A stretch of 64,000 nt of DNA from NCBI GenBank assembly GCA_016721925.1, contig JADKHE010000003.1, positions 248,001 to 312,000 on the forward strand, in the 5' to 3' direction. Positions 40,919 through 51,625 of this stretch are shown here, one piece after another. Position 1 is the first letter of the stretch; the number at the start of each line of letters is the position of its first letter. The DNA comes from Candidatus Skiveiella danica. GTDB taxonomy: Bacteria > Pseudomonadota > Gammaproteobacteria > Burkholderiales > Burkholderiaceae_C. Made by a program: the position numbers and the translations under genes. The notes under the pieces are model-generated. The model had not been told where the DNA came from, searched no databases, and saw only the letters and a list, made by a program, of their open reading frames with translations.

Positions 40919-42151
40919 TCAGGCCGCGACGGTCCGTCGGCCCACCCCCAGCGCCGCGCCGACACTCAAGAGCAGCACCAGTGCCGCGCCTGCCAGCGTC
41001 GCGGCGTACCAGCCCCGATCCATGAACACGCCAAAGATCAGCGGTGAAATGGCAAAACCCACGTCCAGCCCCGAATACACCATGCCGTAGACCCGGCCGG
41101 TCGCTCCCTTGGGCGTGGCTTTCTTGATCATCATGTCCCGGCTCGGCCCGCCGATGCCGACGGCCAGCCCGGTGGCGGCCAGGACCACCATGGTACCGGT
41201 GGCTCCGAACATGCCGGTGGCACATAGCGCCAGGCAGAAGGCCGCCGCCGTCATGCACACCGCCACCACACGATCACTGTGGCGTGGCAGTTTGGCAGCT
41301 ACGAAGCCACCCACGAACATGCCGAACGCACCGCAGAGCATGTAGGCAGTCAAGGTCATGGTCGCAGCCTCAAAACTCACCCCATGCAGGGCCTTCAGGA
41401 TGGACACCGAAAAACTCTGCACCACCGCCAGCGTCATGGTGGACAGCAGAAAAAAGCCGAAACACCACCAGACCACCGGCAGCTTCATGAACGCCATGTC
41501 TTTGGCAGGCGTCGCGTCCACATGTCGGGCAACGACCTCCGTGCGCAACTGCCCTCGGTTGAATACCAGGACCACCAGGATCAGCGCATACATCAAGGCG
41601 GCGCCCAGGTAGGCGGCGCGCCAGCCGGCCAGCGCGGTGATCCCGGCAAAGAAGACCGGCGCCAGCGCCCAGCCCAGGTTGCCGGTCAGCCCATGGGCGC
41701 TAAAGGCGTGCCCCAGGCGTGGCGCCGAGACTCTCTGGTTCAGGATGGTGAAATCCACCGGATGGAAGGTGCAGTTGCCCAACCCGGCCAGCACGGCCAC
41801 GACCATCAGGGACGCGTACCCGTTGGCGTTCGCCCCGACGAGACAGGCTGCGATGAAAAAGCCGAAGGCGCCGAACAGCGCCGGACGCGCCCCGATCCGG
41901 TCCACGACGAAGCCGGCCGTCGCCTGTCCGGTGCCGGAAACCACGAAAAACACGGTCATCAGGAAACCCAGCTCAGCGAAGCTTAAACCGAACTCCTTCA
42001 TGAAGACTGGAAACAGCAACGGCAGCAGCAGGTGCCCGAAATGCGAGCTGGCGTGCGCCAGACCGACGAGACCGATGACGGTGGCATCCTGGCGCAAGGG
42101 CACCTCTCGGACAACTGAACTGGCGGCAGAAAGGGTGGCGGACGTGCTCAT
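40919..42151 (-). CDS. Major facilitator superfamily permease
   Basis: A 410-residue transporter with 12 membrane helices. The conserved MFS loop 2-3 motif is seen as GFVVDRIGARPAL, after HASSHFGHLLLPLLFPVFMKE, a start typical of the fosmidomycin-resistance-like group. The substrate is not predictable. It is divergent from an AraC-type regulator with an 8-bp inverted repeat in the 77-base gap, so it is probably its target. The ThDP gene follows after 30 bases on the same strand and may be co-transcribed, hinting at export or uptake of a related 2-oxo or aromatic acid. Confidence 0.85.
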   Translation of the reverse strand: MSTSATLSAASSVVREVPLRQDATVIGLVGLAHASSHFGHLLLPLLFPVFMKEFGLSFAELGFLMTVFFVVSGTGQATAGFVVDRIGARPALFGAFGFFIAACLVGANANGYASLMVVAVLAGLGNCTFHPVDFTILNQRVSAPRLGHAFSAHGLTGNLGWALAPVFFAGITALAGWRAAYLGAALMYALILVVLVFNRGQLRTEVVARHVDATPAKDMAFMKLPVVWWCFGFFLLSTMTLAVVQSFSVSILKALHGVSFEAATMTLTAYMLCGAFGMFVGGFVAAKLPRHSDRVVAVCMTAAAFCLALCATGMFGATGTMVVLAATGLAVGIGGPSRDMMIKKATPKGATGRVYGMVYSGLDVGFAISPLIFGVFMDRGWYAATLAGAALVLLLSVGAALGVGRRTVAA

Positions 42152-42186
42152 CGGGCGATGCTAATGCGGCCTGACGCTACGGCTAA

Positions 42187-42211
42187 TCGCTAAACTGCCA
42201 ATCTTTAGCGA
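42187..42211. promoter_or_regulatory. Inverted repeat between MFS and AraC genes
   Basis: TCGCTAAA (42187-42194) and TTTAGCGA (42204-42211) are a perfect 8-bp inverted repeat spaced by 9 bases, centred in the 77-base divergent gap. Its position fits an operator controlling both genes. Confidence 0.6.
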
Positions 42212-42228
42212 AAATCCGCCAAACCGCC

Positions 42229-43080
42229 ATGCCGCCTGTCCTCCCGCGACTCAAGACCACCCCCTTCGGGGACACGGACGCGTTCACGCCGTCGCCGGAG
42301 CGTCCGGTGCGGGTGCGCTCGCGCAGCCTGCCGGCCGACGCTCATCTGGAGCCGCACTGCCATGCCTGGGGCCAGCTCACCTACTGCGAGACCGGCACGA
42401 TGCAGGTGACATGCTCTGCGCCGCACCCGATCACTTGTATGGTTCCGCCCTCGCGGGCGGTCTGGGTGCCTCCGCACGCTCTGCACTCGGTCACTGTGAT
42501 CGAGGCGGCGCAGCTGCGGACGCTCTATGTCTGTGCCAGCGCCGTCCCGTTCGGCTGGACCGCCAGCCGGGTGATCCGGGTCAGTCCGCTGCTGCGAGAG
42601 CTGATCGGCGCCATGGACAGCCGGCAGCCGGCTTTTCCAGCCGCGCCGCCCGCGCACAACGGCCCGGCGGCGAGGCCCACACGCGAGCAGGCCGTCACGG
42701 CACTGCTGCTCGAAGAGATCGAGCACGCCGACACCCAGGCGCTCGGGGTGCCGCTGCCAGACCCGGTCAGCGGTGACAAGCGCCTGCGCACCCTGTGCGA
42801 AGCCATGCTGCATGCGCCAACCACGCGCTCCACGTTGGCAGATTGGGCGCGCGATACCGGCGCCAGCGAACGCACCATGGCCCGCCTGTTCCGCGAAGAG
42901 CTCGGCATGAGCTACCCGCAATGGCGCCAGCAGGTGGTGCTGGCGCACGCCCTGCCCCTGCTCGCGCGGGGCCTGCCGATCAGCCAGGTGGCGGCCGCCA
43001 GCGGCTATGCCAGCGACAGTGCCTTCACCGCCATGTTCAAGGCGGCGATGGGCCAGCCGCCGAGCGCCTTTCGGATCTGA
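42229..43080 (+). CDS. AraC-family transcriptional regulator
   Basis: A 283-residue regulator with an N-terminal cupin ligand domain (LEPHCHAWGQLTYCETGTMQ carries the conserved His-x-His type strand) and a C-terminal double helix-turn-helix of AraC type: LADWARDTGASERTMARLFR and GLPISQVAAASGYASDSAFT, ending in FKAAMGQPPSAFRI. It is transcribed away from the MFS permease gene, the standard layout for a local regulator. The effector is unknown. Confidence 0.92.
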   Translation: MPPVLPRLKTTPFGDTDAFTPSPERPVRVRSRSLPADAHLEPHCHAWGQLTYCETGTMQVTCSAPHPITCMVPPSRAVWVPPHALHSVTVIEAAQLRTLYVCASAVPFGWTASRVIRVSPLLRELIGAMDSRQPAFPAAPPAHNGPAARPTREQAVTALLLEEIEHADTQALGVPLPDPVSGDKRLRTLCEAMLHAPTTRSTLADWARDTGASERTMARLFREELGMSYPQWRQQVVLAHALPLLARGLPISQVAAASGYASDSAFTAMFKAAMGQPPSAFRI

Positions 43081-43478
43081 ATCAGACATTTCCCAGCACT
43101 GGCGGGTCGCCGGATGGTCCCTTTTTCATAAGCTCCCTCTTGTAGCGCGGAGCCGGTCCAATCGGCAAACAAAACCGCATGCACGGTTATTGAAGACCCC
43201 TGAACAGTTGCGGTCCAACCGCCCGACGCAGATAGCGGCCAAAGGAACTGTACCTGGAAGGGTATGCCCGTTCGGGTGACAGGCAGCTGTAACCCATTGT
43301 TCACCGGTGTGAGGCGGCGCTGCAAGGACGACGACGCCTTGAGCGGGGATAGCGGTCAACACATCGTTACATCCGTCACGCCTGAGAACAGCCTGCGTTC
43401 ATCTTGGGTTCAGCATGGACGCATACATTTAACCGCAGCTGTGAACCCTACCCGATACCCCATGAAAAGGAGAAGAAA
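43081..43478. other. Intergenic region upstream of the cytochrome gene
   Basis: 398 bases without a supportable gene. It lacks a clear terminator after the AraC gene and shows no strong hairpin or T-run. The last 80 bases, with TACATTTAACC near 43425-43436, should contain the promoter of fccA-fccB. A faint similarity to the dispersed repeat at 43092 (CCCAGCACTGGC) is not enough to call a copy. Confidence 0.4.
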
Positions 43479-43781
43479 GTGAAAAAGAGATTCCATGTCC
43501 TGGTCCCGTTCGCCCTGGCTGCCATCGCGGCCAGCGCAAGCGTGCATGCCCAGGTCGGCCAGCCCGGGCGCCTTTTGGCGTCCAACTGCTTCCAGTGCCA
43601 CGGCACGAATGGCAAAGGTGGCTTCGACGCCATCAACGGAAAGTCGGTCGGTGAGATCTACAAGAAGCTCAAGGAATTCCAGGCCGGCAAGGAAGGTGAC
43701 GGTCTCATGACCAAGCATGCCCTGGGTTACACCGACGCCCAGATGGTCGCCCTCGACAAGTGGCTTTCGACCCAGCGTTGA
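43479..43781 (+). CDS. fccA: Periplasmic c-type cytochrome (flavocytochrome c subunit type)
   Basis: A 100-residue monohaem cytochrome. A signal peptide covers about residues 1-24 (basic KKRF start, hydrophobic core, cut after VHA). The haem motif CFQCH is Cys37, Cys40, His41. The C-terminal LMTKHALGYTDAQMVALDKW supplies a probable Met ligand and resembles FccA/SoxE-type cytochromes. GTG 43479 is preceded by AAGGAG and gives the signal peptide directly. It is 41 bases before the flavoprotein gene, its likely electron donor; together they would form a sulfide dehydrogenase-like complex. Confidence 0.8.
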   Translation: MKKRFHVLVPFALAAIAASASVHAQVGQPGRLLASNCFQCHGTNGKGGFDAINGKSVGEIYKKLKEFQAGKEGDGLMTKHALGYTDAQMVALDKWLSTQR

Positions 43782-43822
43782 GCCTGCCCGACAAACAACA
43801 ACACCCTATTCGGAGCAACACC

Positions 43823-45160
43823 ATGGACAGAAGATTCTTTCTCGGCTCGGCGCTCGCCAGTGCCGTCGGCGCCACCCTATCCGCCTGTGGCGGCGGCGAA
43901 AGCGACCCCGTACTCGACCTCGCTTCATCGGATCGCCGCACTACCACCACAACAACGACAACCACGACCACCGCCGCAAGCGCTGCCGTCAAGTCACGCG
44001 TCATCGTGATCGGTGGCGGCATGGGCGGCGCCACGGTCGCCAAATACCTGCGCCTGTGGGGCGACGCGATCAGTGTGACGCTGGTCGAACGCATGCCGAC
44101 CTACACCTCCAACATCATGAGCAGCCTGGTGCTCAGCGGCCAGCGAAGCCTGAGCAGCCTGTCCTACAACTATGACACCTTGCGCAGCAAGTACGGCATC
44201 ACCACCGTGTTCGGCGAGGTCGTCGCCATCGACCCGGTGGCCGGCAAGGTCACCCTGGCCAACAAGACCGTGCTCACCGCCGACCGCATCGTCATGGCGC
44301 CCGGCATCAGCTTCGACACCGTGCCTGGCTTGGGCTCCTCCGACAAGATGCCCCACGCCTGGCAAGCCGGTCCGCAAACCACCTTGCTGGCCAATCAGCT
44401 GAAGGCCTTGCCAAGCAAGGGCGTGGTCGTGCTGACCATCCCCAAGACGCCGTACCGCTGCCCGCCCGGACCGTACGAGCGCGCCTGCCTGATTGCGGAC
44501 TGGCTCAAGGCCAAGAAACCAGGCTCAAAGCTGATCGTGCTCGACGCCAATCCGGGCATCGTGACCGAGGTGGATAACTTCACGAATGCCTTCATGGGGT
44601 TGCACGGCAACGTGATCGAATACCACGCCAATGCCGAGGTCACCAGTGTGGACCCGGCCAGCATGTCGCTCTTCACCACGGCCGGAACGATCCGCGGCGA
44701 CGTCATCAACATGATTCCGCGTCAGCGCGCCGGATCCCTGGTGGCGACGGCCGGCCTGAACAACGCCACCGAAGGCCGCTTTGCCGGGGTCAACGTGCTG
44801 AGCTACGCCAGCACGGTCTCCGGCGCCAGCAAGGTCCACATCATTGGCGACTCCAGCGCCACCACCCAGCCCAAGGCCGGCCATATCGCCAACCAGGAAG
44901 CCAAAGTATGCGCTGACGCGATCAGCCGCATCCTGTCCGGCGGTTCGCCCGACCCGGCGCCGGTGACCAACTCGGCCTGCTTCTCCACCATCACGATGAC
45001 CCAGGCGTCGTGGTTGACGGCGGTGTTCCAGTACAACCCGGCGACCTTGGCCATGGCCCCGGTGGCAGCCAGTTCAGGGGCTTCGACCGGCTGGAACAGC
45101 GACAACTTCCAGGATATGGGCCAGTGGTTCAGCACGCTGATGGGCGACACCTTCGCCTGA
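43823..45160 (+). CDS. fccB: Flavocytochrome c sulfide dehydrogenase-like flavoprotein (lipoprotein)
   Basis: A 445-residue FAD protein of the FccB/SoxF group. The start MDRRFFLGSAL has a Tat-like Arg pair and a lipobox LSAC with Cys22, so it is probably exported and lipid-anchored. Residues 40-50 are eleven Thr in a row, coded by mixed codons, forming a linker before the Rossmann motif VIGGGMGG (62-69). The redox-Cys loop YRCPPGPYERAC (Cys213) matches FccB. The region near residues 313-325 where FccB normally has its second redox Cys reads EGRFAGVNVLSYA, with no Cys. Sulfide oxidation is therefore uncertain. A strong terminator follows. Confidence 0.78.
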   Translation: MDRRFFLGSALASAVGATLSACGGGESDPVLDLASSDRRTTTTTTTTTTTAASAAVKSRVIVIGGGMGGATVAKYLRLWGDAISVTLVERMPTYTSNIMSSLVLSGQRSLSSLSYNYDTLRSKYGITTVFGEVVAIDPVAGKVTLANKTVLTADRIVMAPGISFDTVPGLGSSDKMPHAWQAGPQTTLLANQLKALPSKGVVVLTIPKTPYRCPPGPYERACLIADWLKAKKPGSKLIVLDANPGIVTEVDNFTNAFMGLHGNVIEYHANAEVTSVDPASMSLFTTAGTIRGDVINMIPRQRAGSLVATAGLNNATEGRFAGVNVLSYASTVSGASKVHIIGDSSATTQPKAGHIANQEAKVCADAISRILSGGSPDPAPVTNSACFSTITMTQASWLTAVFQYNPATLAMAPVAASSGASTGWNSDNFQDMGQWFSTLMGDTFA

Positions 45161-45210
45161 CACAGGCATGACCGCCGGAGCCGAACGGCGCGCCACCCTC
45201 GACCCGAAAA

Positions 45211-45234
45211 AAGGGCCCGCCATGGCGGGCCCTT
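45211..45234 (+). terminator. Terminator of fccA-fccB
   Basis: AAGGGCCCGC pairs with GCGGGCCCTT around CATG, a 10-bp perfect stem, preceded by A-rich and followed by TCTCTG. It lies 50 bases beyond the fccB stop. Confidence 0.82.
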
Positions 45235-45284
45235 TCTCTGTGGCTTAATTGAGGGTTATTTCATCCCTATCGACAGGAGTCACC

Positions 45285-45452
45285 ATGCCCCAGAAAATCA
45301 GAACCGAAGCCGACCGCAAAGCCACCCCTCGCCCCATTCCCGTGGCGGGCCAGACCACAACCACCGGCAAGGGCCAGAAACGCAGCCTCGAGCGTGGCAC
45401 CGCCACCCGCAGCAAGAAGAACCCCGGCAAGCGCGCGAAAAAGGGCGGTTGA
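45285..45452 (+). CDS. Small basic protein of unknown function
   Basis: A 55-residue, highly basic frame (about one quarter Lys/Arg) with MPQKIRTEADRKATPRP at the start and KKNPGKRAKKGG at the end. CAGGAG stands at the right distance before the ATG, and it lies between two clear gene ends, which supports a real gene. I do not recognise the family. The composition suggests binding to nucleic acid. It is followed by a 220-base gap with repeat copy 5. Confidence 0.55.
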   Translation: MPQKIRTEADRKATPRPIPVAGQTTTTGKGQKRSLERGTATRSKKNPGKRAKKGG

Positions 45453-45618
45453 TCTTGTAGGCTGGCGCGTTACACCGACGCGCCACGCTCAGCCCGCCGC
45501 CCTCAGCCCTTTGGGGGGCGCCACAGTCCCGGCGCGGCACATGCCCGGCCGGTCTCCGCCGGTAGCCTCAAGATCACCGTGCCAGCGCCAGTTCCACCCG
45601 AAAACAAGCAATTTCGGC

Positions 45619-45656
45619 CCTTTCCCAGCGCCGAGCGGCTTTCATGAGCTATCATT
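45619..45656 (-). repeat. Dispersed 3'-end repeat, copy 5 (divergent)
   Basis: Minus strand: GATAGC, TC, ATGAAAGCCGCTCGGCGCTGGG. The most divergent copy, with a shorter spacer and a longer core. It lies between the convergent ends of the small basic gene and the TehA-like gene. Confidence 0.5.
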
Positions 45657-45672
45657 AGAGTAGCATCATCGA

Positions 45673-46677
45673 TCACACCGGTGGCAACAATTTTCCTCGC
45701 GCGGTCAACACCACAGTCTTGAGCGCCAGAAAAGTCACCACAGCGGACGCCATACCCACGGCGCTCATCGCCACCGCCACGGGCCAGCCGCCATGGCCCA
45801 CTGCTTCCACTGCAGCGCCCGACAGGGCCGCGAGCGGAAATGAAAACGACCAGAAACCGACGTTGAACGGCACCGCCGCCCAATAGCGCCAGCGTGTCAG
45901 CACCGCCAGCACCGGGCCACTGGCCACGCCCAGCATCACCATCAGCACGTCGGCCGGCAGGCTTGGCCAAAGGGTCACCGTCGCCAGTGCGCCCACCGCT
46001 GCCGGTGACATCTCGATGCCCAATGTAGGCCGCAACGCGGGTGGCAGGGGGCCGGCAAACAGGCGGTTGAGAATGCGCATTTCCAGCAACGCCCACGCGC
46101 CCAGCCCCATGCCGACCAGCAAGGTGGCCCAGCCGTGCCAACCCAGCGCATCCAGCGCCATGGCGCCGACAAAGCCGCCCGGCACCGTGGGCAGGTACAG
46201 CGCCGGCGTCACCAGTTCAGGCGGGGTCTGCCCGGTGGACAAGGCCGCCACCACATGCCAGGCCATCGTTCCCTGGAACGCCAAGGCCAGCATCGCCACC
46301 GGGAACGCCACCCCCGTCAGTTCCGGATGACGCGGCACTAGCAGCGCCACCGCCATCAGGGTGCTGACCGGCAGCAACGCCAGGAGCGCACCCTGCACCG
46401 GGTGGCTCCACTCCTGGCGAACCACAGCGGGGAAGCGCAGCGCCTTGACGCCCCACAGCACGAGCAACACCACCAGCAACACGACGCCCACGATCAGCAG
46501 CACGGCAGAAACATCTGCAGCTCCTCCCACCTCCATGTGAGCGAGCCGCTGCCAGGCGCCCGAAAGACCCAGTAGCCCCAGCACCATGCCAAACAGGCCG
46601 GGATGCAGGCGTGCCAGCCAAGGTCGCGAGATTGCAGTCGGTGCGACGGGCGGATGACGGGCGTCCGGTCTGTTCAT
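45673..46677 (-). CDS. TehA/SLAC1-family channel or C4-dicarboxylate/tellurite resistance protein
   Basis: A 334-residue membrane protein with ten hydrophobic helices. HPGLFGMVLGLLGLSGAWQR near residue 25 and the late FNVGFWSFSFPLAALSGA are hallmarks of the TDT/SLAC1 family, which includes TehA and anion channels. Tellurite resistance is a side effect of overproduction in E. coli; the usual substrate is unknown. ATG 46677. No tehB methyltransferase lies beside it. Confidence 0.85.
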   Translation of the reverse strand: MNRPDARHPPVAPTAISRPWLARLHPGLFGMVLGLLGLSGAWQRLAHMEVGGAADVSAVLLIVGVVLLVVLLVLWGVKALRFPAVVRQEWSHPVQGALLALLPVSTLMAVALLVPRHPELTGVAFPVAMLALAFQGTMAWHVVAALSTGQTPPELVTPALYLPTVPGGFVGAMALDALGWHGWATLLVGMGLGAWALLEMRILNRLFAGPLPPALRPTLGIEMSPAAVGALATVTLWPSLPADVLMVMLGVASGPVLAVLTRWRYWAAVPFNVGFWSFSFPLAALSGAAVEAVGHGGWPVAVAMSAVGMASAVVTFLALKTVVLTARGKLLPPV

Positions 46678-46806
46678 GGTGGTTGGGTGGCGTCGAGCGA
46701 AGGCGACCCGCGCGCGGGCCTGGAGCGCACCAGTGTAGTGCGCGAGCGCCTTGGTGGTGAATCGTAAGAACCCCTGCCTGTCCGCATGGCGCGACAGGCT
46801 GCGGGT

Positions 46807-47298
46807 TCAGCGCCGCAACCGCAACGGATCCCGGTCCGTGCCGTCACCGATCAGCGCGCCCATCTTGAAGATGCCGCTCACGCGTAGCACCGGCACGCCG
46901 TCGGCGGTGACCAGGCCCTGCGCGAACAGCATGTTGCGCGTGGTGCGCAGCACGTCCCCTTCGCCCTGCACCCAGGCGCCCAGCGGGCTGGCGCCCAGGT
47001 AATCCACCTGCAGGCTGATGGTGGGCAGAAAACGCCGCTCGCCGCTGCCCTGGTACATCGACGCGCACGGCAGCAGCATGTCGGCAAAGCTGGCCATCAT
47101 GCCGCCGTGGCAGATGTTCAGCGGGTTGGTGTGCCGGTGTTCCACGCGAAAGCCCAACTGCAGGCGTTCGCCGGTCCAGCGCGCATACAACGGGCCGGTA
47201 TGGGCCATGAAGGGTCCGCCCACAGTGACCGCGCGAAAACCTTCGGGTATGTCCAGCGCGGTGCCTGCCACCGGTTGTTCAGATGGATAGTCGGTCAC
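46807..47298 (-). CDS. PaaI-type hotdog thioesterase
   Basis: A protein of about 163 residues with the hotdog-fold signature NPLNICHGGMMASFADM, in which HGG and the following Asp form the active site of PaaI/4HBT thioesterases. The substrate is an acyl-CoA of unknown type. The start is uncertain; GTG 47298 is proposed because the preceding in-frame extension is Cys-rich and unlike the family, but it lacks a strong ribosome site. Divergent from cbpA. Confidence 0.8.
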   Translation of the reverse strand: MTDYPSEQPVAGTALDIPEGFRAVTVGGPFMAHTGPLYARWTGERLQLGFRVEHRHTNPLNICHGGMMASFADMLLPCASMYQGSGERRFLPTISLQVDYLGASPLGAWVQGEGDVLRTTRNMLFAQGLVTADGVPVLRVSGIFKMGALIGDGTDRDPLRLRR

Positions 47299-47437
47299 GC
47301 AAACCACCAAGGAGTCAAAGAGGCAGCATCCTACCGCTTGCCCTGGCACAAACCGGTCGGATGTGCGACAGCGCATGGTCACGACGCACGGGTTGCGCCA
47401 GAATGGACACGAACGCGCTCAACTTCAGGGAACCGTC

Positions 47438-48409
47438 ATGGAATTCAAGGACTACTACAAGATTCTCGGAGTGGAAAAGACCGCCACCGCCGACGAAATC
47501 AAGAAGGCCTTTCGCAAGCTGGCCCGCAAGTACCACCCGGACGTGAGCAAGGAGCCCGACGCACAAGCCCGGATGGCCGAGCTCAATGAAGCACAGGCTG
47601 TGCTGTCCGACCCCGAGAAGCGGATTGCCTACGACGCGCTGGGCAACCAGCCCCCCGGCCAGCGTGACTTCCGCCCGCCACCCAACTGGGACGCAGGCTT
47701 CGAGTTCTCAGACGGTGCAGGCAGTGGTGGGCCTGGCGAGGACTACAGCGACTTCTTTGAGCAGCTCTTTGGCCGCGCCCGTCACGCCGGCGCCGGTGCA
47801 GGCGGCGGCAGAAGCCACCGCCGCGAGCCGCAACCCGAGCGTGGCACCGACCACCACGCCAAGATCGAACTGGACCTGCTCGACGCGTATCTGGGCGCCG
47901 AGCGCAACATCAGCCTGCGCGGCGCCCGGCTCGACGATAGCGGCCATGTGGTGGCCGAAGACCGAACGCTCAGCGTCAAGATCCCCAAGGGCGTGATCGA
48001 AGGCCAGCAGATCCGCCTGGGCGGCCAGGGGGGCCCCGGCCACGCGGGCGGTCCGGCGGGCGACCTGTACCTCGAAGTGTCTTTCAAGCCCGACGCCCGC
48101 TACCGGGTTCAGGGCCGCGACGTCACGGCCAGCCTGCCGCTGGCACCCTGGGAAGCGGCGCTGGGCGCGCAGATCGAGGTGCCCACGCCCACCAGCCGGG
48201 TGCAGGTCACCGTGCCCGCCGGCTGGAAAAAAGGCCGCAAGCTGCGCCTGAAGGGTCACGGCATCCCCGGCCGCGGCGCCACCGATCCGGCTGGCGACAT
48301 GTACCTCGAACTCGAACTCGCGCTGCCGCCGGCTGACACGCCCAAAGCCCGTGAACTGTATGAAACCATGGCGCGCGAACTGCCCTTTGACCCGCGCGCC
48401 GGACTGTGA
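47438..48409 (+). CDS. cbpA: Curved DNA-binding protein CbpA, DnaJ-class co-chaperone
   Basis: A 323-residue J-domain protein. The J domain is residues 1-70 with HPD at 33-35, followed by a Gly-rich linker (about 85-135) and two C-terminal substrate-binding beta domains; the zinc-finger of DnaJ is missing, which marks the CbpA type. It stimulates DnaK and binds curved DNA in E. coli. ATG 47438 gives MEFKDYYKILGVEK. It is nine bases before cbpM. Confidence 0.93.
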   Translation: MEFKDYYKILGVEKTATADEIKKAFRKLARKYHPDVSKEPDAQARMAELNEAQAVLSDPEKRIAYDALGNQPPGQRDFRPPPNWDAGFEFSDGAGSGGPGEDYSDFFEQLFGRARHAGAGAGGGRSHRREPQPERGTDHHAKIELDLLDAYLGAERNISLRGARLDDSGHVVAEDRTLSVKIPKGVIEGQQIRLGGQGGPGHAGGPAGDLYLEVSFKPDARYRVQGRDVTASLPLAPWEAALGAQIEVPTPTSRVQVTVPAGWKKGRKLRLKGHGIPGRGATDPAGDMYLELELALPPADTPKARELYETMARELPFDPRAGL

Positions 48410-48418
48410 GGCCGGACC

Positions 48419-48740
48419 ATGAACACCACCACTGCCATCACCGTGAACCAGGCACTCGCCGGTGACCTGCTCGAAGAAGTTGCCCTGAGTCTGGAGGAAC
48501 TGGCGCGTGCCTGCCGCGTGCCGCCCGATTGGGTCATCGAGCGCGTCGAGTCCGGCTTTCTGGACGCCTCCACCGCGCCGCCGGGACAGTGGCGCTTTGC
48601 CAGCGCCAGCCTGGTGCGCGCGCGCCGCCTGTGCAACCTTGAAACCACGTTCGAGGCCGGCCCCGAAATCGCCGCGCTGGCGGCCGACCTGATCGAGGAA
48701 GTGGTGCGCCTGCGCCAACGCCTGAGGGCGGCGGGACTGG

Positions 48741-48748
<8 letters not shown>
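48419..48748 (+). CDS. cbpM: Chaperone modulator CbpM
   Basis: A 109-residue MerR-like helical protein that binds the CbpA J domain and blocks its activity. It opens with a CbpM-type LSLEELARACRVPPDWVIERV block and continues with ARRLCNLETTFEAGPEIAALAADLI and a C-terminal helix. Placement nine bases after cbpA is the classical order. Its last 8 bases overlap the start of the P-type ATPase gene. Confidence 0.9.
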
Positions 48749-51494
<2,746 letters not shown>

Positions 51495-51548
51495 CGCCTG
51501 CGGGTGAAAAAGCGCATTTTCAACGGTTTTTCGACCTGAATGGGCCAA

Positions 51549-51583
51549 AACCCATCGTCAAATGGTCATATCCTGCTATATTT
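51549..51583 (-). repeat. Dispersed 3'-end repeat, copy 6
   Basis: Minus strand: TATAGC, AGGAT, ATGACCATTTGACGATGGG. It lies between the convergent ends of the ATPase and the aldehyde dehydrogenase genes; two substitutions separate its core from copies 1 and 3. Confidence 0.7.
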
Positions 51584-51625
51584 TCAGGATCGATCTTGAT
51601 CCGCCGCGGAGCAAACCATCCGCCT

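Noticed and set aside
43092..43130. A ninth copy of the dispersed 3'-end repeat (CCCAGCACTGGCGGGTC)
   Set aside because: Only the CCCAGC end agrees; the ATGACC and TAGC parts are not at the right distance.
43946..43980. The Thr run of fccB as a slippage-prone microsatellite or contingency locus
   Set aside because: The codons are mixed rather than a pure repeat, so slippage is unlikely.
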